A DNA stretch of 64,000 nt from DASWLF01 sp963768765 (GTDB taxonomy: Bacteria > Desulfobacterota > Desulfobaccia > Desulfobaccales > 0-14-0-80-60-11): NCBI GenBank assembly GCA_963768765.1, contig CAVYJK010000012.1, positions 1-64,000 on the forward strand, read 5' to 3'. The stretch's first letter is position 1. Each line of letters opens with the position of its first letter. A program made the translations under genes and the position numbers. Shown here piece by piece: positions 60,164-64,000 of this stretch. The notes under the pieces were generated by a model, which searched no databases, was not told the origin of the DNA, and saw only the letters and a program-made list of their open reading frames with translations.

Positions 60164-60192
60164 TAAGCACAGGCTGGAAGCCTGTGCCACCA
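59681..60192 (+). mobile_element. RAYT unit bounded by inverted REPs
   Basis: A 512-bp unit. Its two 25-base ends (59681-59705, 60168-60192) are exact reverse complements and each is itself a hairpin (CACAGGCTTCCAGCCTGTG type). The transposase is inside. Similar hairpins without a transposase occur at 26487-26535 and 27199-27243. Confidence 0.85.
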
Positions 60193-60222
60193 TAGCTCAA
60201 TAAGTCAGGTCGTTGACTCAAC

Positions 60223-60905
60223 ATGATAAAGAATAACGAATTAGTTGAAACATTTTGTTCTTATTTTCATGAGAATATTAGAGAAATTGATAAATTAAAT
60301 AACCCTCTTTATCGCAAGGTTCTTATTGTTGTTTTGATGGGATATTGTCCCGGGTGTGGACAAAAGGTATAGAAAATAAAAATAAATTAAGATTTTTAAA
60401 GTTGATAAGAGAATGTATAAAATGGGAACACTCTGATAGAATTAGTGTTCCATTGACAATTTATAGGTTAGGAAAACTAAATCTCAAGAATAATGCCCCA
60501 CTAAAACTAAAATTTGATGATTTATTTAATAATTTCCAAAGTGGAAGAATTCTTAGGATAGATATTGATCCATTTTACTCTGAAATTAAGGATATTGCAG
60601 AAAGCCAGGGAGAAAGATAATTGTTAAAGAATTCACGCCATGCGGAACTTCTTTATACATATCGGAATAATCTTATCCATGAATTTAGAACTTCTGGTCA
60701 TGGTATGGAATTCAGTGATGATAATACATCACCCTATTATCACGGGATGACTGATTTAAGTAGCCAAAAAAATACCTGGGAGCTTGTATATCCAACGCAT
60801 TTTCTTGTAAATCTTTCGAAAGCTGCGTTAGATTCAATTAAATCATTCCTAACTTCAAATAACCTGGATCCATACAGTTTTTTTAAATTCGGTTCCCCAT
60901 GGTAA
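60223..60905 (+). pseudogene. AT-rich HEPN-like gene, broken twice
   Basis: From ATG 60223 (MIKNNELVETFCSYF) the frame changes near 60340 to RVWTKGIENKNKLRFLK, then an in-frame TAA stop at 60618-60620 interrupts, after which LKNSRHAELLYTYRNNLIHEF runs to 60905. The YRNNLIHEF stretch fits the R-x4-6-H motif of HEPN ribonuclease domains. Base composition is far more AT-rich than its neighbours. Two or more lesions make it a pseudogene, or a gene with sequencing errors. HEPN genes often belong to defence or toxin systems. Confidence 0.5.
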
Positions 60906-60982
60906 AGGTTATTGGCTAGATAATTGAATGCTCCGAGCCCTGGTGCTATCTGGTTCGCGCAAGAGATTATTAAATATTATTT

Positions 60983-62047
60983 ATGAATAATATTGAATCG
61001 TTAACAATCCCGGCCCTGCGCCTGCTGGCCTGGGAGGTGACGAGGCGCTGCAACCTGGCCTGCCTCCACTGCCGGGCGGCGGCGGGCTCCGGGCCGTACC
61101 CCGGGGAGCTGACCACCGACGAGGGCGTTAAGCTCCTGGACGACCTGGCGACCATGGGCCAGATAGTGGTCATTTTGACCGGCGGCGAACCCCTGCTCCG
61201 GGAAGATATTTTTGACCTGGCGGCCTGCGGCACCCGGCGCGGCCACCGCATGGTCATGGCGGTGAACGGCACCTTGTTGACGCCGGCCATCGCCGGTCGC
61301 CTGAAAGACGTGGGCATCCAACGGGTAAGCATCTCCATCGACGGGGCCAGCGCGGCATCCCACGACGCCCTCCGGGCCGTGCCCGGGGCCTATGAAGGGG
61401 CGCTCTCCGGCATCGCCGCCTGCCGGGAGGCGGGGCTGCCTTTCCAGATCAACACCACCGTCACCCGGGCCAACCGGGAGGAACTGCCGGCCATTTATGA
61501 ACTGGCCATTAACCTGGGGGCCGCGGCCCACCACGTCTTCGTGCTGGTGCCCACGGGTCGGGGCGAAGCGATGCGGGAACAGCTGGTGCGCCCCGAGGAA
61601 TACGAGGAGACCCTGCGCTGGCTCCTGGAGCGCCAGAAAGAAGGCCGCCTCTTCCTCAAGCCCACCTGCGCCCCCCAGTACTACCGGTTGTGGCGCCAGG
61701 ACGCCCACGCCCGGGGCGAAAAGATCATCGCGGCCACCCACGGTATGGAGGCCATGACCAAGGGCTGCCTGGGGGGCCAGGGCTTCGCCTTCGTGTCTTA
61801 TCAGGGGGAGGTGCAGCCCTGCGGCTACCTGGATCTCCTGGCGGGCAACCTCCGGGAGACCCCCTTTCCGGAGATCTGGGCCGATTCCGAACTTTTCCGG
61901 CAGCTTAGAAGGGTGGACGACTACCGGGGCAAGTGCCACTCCTGCCGGTACCGCAAGGTCTGCGGCGGCTGCCGGGCCCGGGCCTATGCCCTCACCGGCG
62001 ACGTCCTGGCGGAAGACCCCATCTGCCCGTACGAACCCGTCGGTTAA
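60983..62047 (+). CDS. ahbD: Heme b synthase (radical SAM), alternative heme pathway
   Basis: 354 residues. Radical-SAM cluster CNLACLHCRAAA near residue 24 preceded by WEVTRRC; GGEPLL near 72; a C-terminal SPASM-type cysteine set (CGYLDLLAG near 278; CHSCRYRKVCGGCRARAYA near 318). In siroheme-dependent heme synthesis AhbD oxidatively decarboxylates Fe-coproporphyrin III to heme b. It lies 60 bases upstream of repeats that precede the siroheme decarboxylase gene; with hemB nearby this forms part of a heme locus, interrupted by the RAYT and the HEPN pseudogene. Confidence 0.88.
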   Translation: MNNIESLTIPALRLLAWEVTRRCNLACLHCRAAAGSGPYPGELTTDEGVKLLDDLATMGQIVVILTGGEPLLREDIFDLAACGTRRGHRMVMAVNGTLLTPAIAGRLKDVGIQRVSISIDGASAASHDALRAVPGAYEGALSGIAACREAGLPFQINTTVTRANREELPAIYELAINLGAAAHHVFVLVPTGRGEAMREQLVRPEEYEETLRWLLERQKEGRLFLKPTCAPQYYRLWRQDAHARGEKIIAATHGMEAMTKGCLGGQGFAFVSYQGEVQPCGYLDLLAGNLRETPFPEIWADSELFRQLRRVDDYRGKCHSCRYRKVCGGCRARAYALTGDVLAEDPICPYEPVG

Positions 62048-62274
62048 GAGAAACGAGTAGTATTGTAAGTCCAGTAACCGCAGTAAAAAGTGCGAAGAGC
62101 ACAAAGTACCCTCCCCCTTGATGGGGGAGGGCAGGGTGGGGGTGATTTATGGGGGCGGTGCAAGAATGGCCCCTACATCCCCCTCCCCCTACCCCCCTCC
62201 CACCAGGGGAGGGGGGAATAGGGTTCACGGTTATGTCCAACTAATTCTTAAACACTAATGCGGTTTTTTTGACC
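62048..62274. repeat. CCCCTCACCC-related palindrome
   Basis: GAGGGGGG-type and CCCTCCCCC-type hairpins at about 62105-62217, related to 45201-45331. No gene. Confidence 0.6.
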
Positions 62275-62757
62275 ATGCCGAAAACCCGAAACCGAAAACC
62301 GGAAAACGAATCCCTGGACGACCTGGACCGGGCCATCTTAAACGAGATCCAGTCCCATCTTCCCATTGTCTCCCGGCCCTATGAAGAAGTGGGCAGAAGG
62401 GTAGGGGCCCCGGAAGGCGAAGTCATCCGCCGGGTCCGAGCCATGGCCCGGGCCGGCATCATCCGCCGCCTCGGGGCCAACTTCACTTCCCGGAAGCTGG
62501 GCTACACCAGCACCCTGTGCGCCGCCATGGTGCCGGAAGCGAAGCTGGAGCAGTTCGTGGAAGTGGTGAACCGCTATCCCGGGGTGACCCACAACTATCT
62601 CAGGCGCCACCGCTACAACGTCTGGTTCACCCTTATCGCCGAATCCGAAGCGCGGCTGGAGCAGATTCTGCAGGAGGTTTCCCGGGCCTCGGGGGTGGAG
62701 GTCCTGAGCCTGCCGGCCCAGGAGATCTTCAAGATCAAGGTGGATTTTCCGGTGTAA
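62275..62757 (+). CDS. Siroheme decarboxylase subunit (AhbA/AhbB family)
   Basis: 160 residues of Lrp/AsnC-like fold: a winged helix (LDRAILNEIQSHLP onward) and a RAM-like domain with GVTHNYLRRHRYNVWFTLIAES near residues 100-120, the heme-pathway signature. AhbA and AhbB together decarboxylate siroheme. Which of the two this is cannot be fixed here, and the second gene is not in the window. The first ~12 residues (PKTRNRKPENE) come from an AAAACCG-type repeat tract, so the true start may be shifted; no ribosome site precedes 62275. Confidence 0.85.
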   Translation: MPKTRNRKPENESLDDLDRAILNEIQSHLPIVSRPYEEVGRRVGAPEGEVIRRVRAMARAGIIRRLGANFTSRKLGYTSTLCAAMVPEAKLEQFVEVVNRYPGVTHNYLRRHRYNVWFTLIAESEARLEQILQEVSRASGVEVLSLPAQEIFKIKVDFPV

Positions 62758-62761
62758 AAAG

Positions 62762-63160
62762 ATGGGGGGAGGGGGCTAAGGGCAGAAAGCCCTTACCCAC
62801 CACCCACAATCCTTTAAGGAGACCTCTGCAAAAGTCCAAGATAAATGCCCTCGCAAGTGGGAGGTCTGATAATCCCCCCTTCCCCCCTTTAAGAAAGGGG
62901 GGAAATTAAAGGATAACCCCCTGCTAAATCAAGTAATTTCTCTTAAGTCCCCCTTTTCTAAAGGGGGATTTAGGGGGATTACTAAAGCCTTCTCATCTCG
63001 CTTTAGCCTTTTTCAGAGCCTTCCTTAAGGGATGAATGAATTACCGGGGAAATCTGGGCTGCAAATCCCGCCTTCCCAGGGCCCTTATGTGGGCTAGGAG
63101 GGGAGTTTGAGGGGAGGGCGGGGGACACTTACGAAAAATGTCCCCCGGTCCTCCCCTCAA
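62762..63160. repeat. GC-rich multi-hairpin repeat with nested AATCCCCC palindrome, copy D
   Basis: GGGGGAGGGGGCTAAGGGC../..GCCCTTACCC at the left, the AATCCCCC../..GGGGGATT palindrome at 62871-62980 in the middle, and GGGAAATCTGGGCTGC../ ..GGGGGAGGGCGGGGG type hairpins to the right. It looks like a multi-hairpin unit split by another repeat. No gene. Confidence 0.75.
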
Positions 63161-63161
63161 C

Positions 63162-63353
63162 TCACTTTTCCGCCTCCGATAACGGCACGCAGAGCACCGG
63201 GCAGGGCAGCAGGCGCTCCACCGTTCTCTGATGGATGACGTGCAGCAAGATGAGTTTGGCCCCGAAGCGCCGCCCCAGATTTGCGGCCAACCGGAAGGCG
63301 GCGCCGGCGCAGTCGGAAAAATCGGTGGCCACCAGAATCGCCTTTAATTCCAT
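63162..63353 (-). CDS. Internally shortened universal stress protein
   Basis: 63 residues. ILVATDFSDCAGAAFRLAA and GAKLILLHVIH are the first strand-helix-strand of a UspA fold; then RTVERLLPCPVLCVP is the last strand normally found ~140 residues into the protein. About 80 central residues, including the nucleotide-binding loop, are missing, without a frame break. Either a pseudogene or a minimal protein. Start ATG 63353. Confidence 0.7.
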   Translation of the reverse strand: MELKAILVATDFSDCAGAAFRLAANLGRRFGAKLILLHVIHQRTVERLLPCPVLCVPLSEAEK

Positions 63354-63691
63354 ATGTTACGCCCCTGGTCCTACCGGGTTGCGGCCGATCGCATATTTAT
63401 CCGGCACTTTTTTGGGTGGCGCAGGCGTCTCGGCGCTGCGGCGCAGAGCTAAACGCTCATGGCCGATTATGGCCGCTCCCGAAGATGAAAGCATTGGGTA
63501 GGGGCGGGTTTTAAACCCGCCCCTACAGGGACTTCCACGGTCAAGTCCGCGGTCTCAAAAACCGCCATTTGAGCTCAACGGTATCAACTTGTGCCATTGG
63601 AATAAAGTAGGAACGGACCCGGCGGGTGTCAAACGGGGGGAAAGGGACAGGCCCCAAAGGGGAGCTGGAAGGCCTGTCCCGGACTCTCTGA
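63354..63691. other. Intergenic with palindromes
   Basis: CAGGCGTCTCGGC half-REP near 63422, GTAGGGGCGGGTTTT/AAACCCGCCCCTAC at 63497-63527, and a GGGACAGGCC/GGCCTGTCCC hairpin at 63644-63680 that may be the terminator of the minus-strand thioredoxin gene. No gene is seen. Confidence 0.55.
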
Positions 63692-64000
63692 TTATTTCAC
63701 GACCTTCTGGATTTCTTTAACAATCTCCTCGGCGTTGTCAAAAGCGCCGATGTGCACCCAGAGGATCTTGCCAGCCTTGTCCACAATAAAGGTCACCGGA
63801 TAAGGGCTGAAGTTCAAGGCCTTGCCGAGGCTGCTGTCGGGATCCTGAATCAGCGGAAAGGGAGCCTTTTGGACGGCCTTCCACATCTTCATGGCCATTT
63901 CATCATTCCCTTGGCCCACCGCCATGAATTTAACCTTATCCTTGAGCTTGGCATCCTGCTGCACCAGGTTGTAGACGCTGTTCAGGAACGGAGCCTGATG
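63692..64000 (-). CDS. TlpA-like thioredoxin-fold protein, C-terminal part
   Basis: Only the last ~102 codons are in the window; the gene continues past base 64000. The visible part has the TlpA/AhpC-type core: KVKFMAVGQGN, then FPLIQDPDSSLGKAL, YPVTFIVDKAGKILW (cis-Pro strand) and a C-terminal helix (NAEEIVKEIQKV). The CxxC active-site motif, if any, is beyond the edge; the residues just inside (HQAPFLNSVYNL) fit the helix after it. Probably a periplasmic redoxin. Confidence 0.75.
   Translation of the reverse strand, partial: HQAPFLNSVYNLVQQDAKLKDKVKFMAVGQGNDEMAMKMWKAVQKAPFPLIQDPDSSLGKALNFSPYPVTFIVDKAGKILWVHIGAFDNAEEIVKEIQKVVK

Overview
The window is a GC-rich bacterial chromosome segment. 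Its gene content fits an anaerobic, probably sulfate-reducing Desulfobacterota (Desulfobacca/Syntrophobacterales-like) organism. This rests on a four-subunit 2-oxoacid:ferredoxin oxidoreductase (korDABC), HdrB/HdrC without HdrA, an EtfA carrying an N-terminal ferredoxin domain, and heme synthesis through siroheme (hemB, ahbD and a siroheme decarboxylase subunit). The taxonomic placement is inference; no rRNA is present.

Layout. 1-6.4 kb: PCC/DUF296 protein, a broken thioredoxin-fold protein with a Cys/His cluster, a MerR regulator with a Cys-rich tail, mobA, tRNA-Glu(CTC) with terminator, a decayed methyltransferase-like remnant, DUF389 membrane protein, SH3 lipoprotein. 6.8-11.6 kb: purL (long PurS-like-fused form), NIL-ferredoxin, MFS transporter. 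12.1-20.6 kb: rfaE2, comF, PHP hydrolase, DUF151-miaB, rhomboid, a second PCC protein, inositol monophosphatase, then an AT-rich gene and hicBA. 20.6-35.5 kb: a candidate small RNA, then a tryptophan locus in which trpE-trpG and trpD-C-F-B-A are separated by a Na/Ca exchanger, korD-korA, CBS genes and korB-korC. 36-47.7 kb (minus strand): DUF177-rpmF, acyl-CoA dehydrogenase, etfB, an ICMT-like methyltransferase, etfA, then fabG-acpP-rpiB-glyA-nrdR-ribD. 48-58.3 kb: feoB, a DUF6125-like protein, a glycosyltransferase, DUF72, DUF1385-rpmE-mutM, a zinc ribbon, a lipoprotein, hdrC-hdrB. 58.5-64 kb: hemB, a REP-associated transposase with perfect flanking inverted repeats, an AT-rich HEPN-like pseudogene, ahbD, the siroheme decarboxylase subunit, a shrunken universal stress protein and the C-terminal part of a TlpA-like thioredoxin.

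Two features dominate. First, about twenty single-base frame breaks fall in genes that should be intact (trpF, trpA, korC, etfB, feoB, hemB, ribD, rfaE2 and others). Indel errors in the assembly are the simplest explanation, so these genes are annotated as one gene each with the break position given. Second, intergenic space is packed with palindromic and short tandem repeats of at least eight families, some of which have become coding sequence (ribD, and the 5' ends of the DUF72, siroheme decarboxylase and transposase genes).

The most unusual locus is the korA-korB interval (26.1-28.9 kb). It holds two diverged copies of the korB 5' end and two diverged copies of the korA 3' end, with unrelated genes between them. 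This points either to repeated insertion at a duplicated junction or to collapse of tandem kor gene sets.
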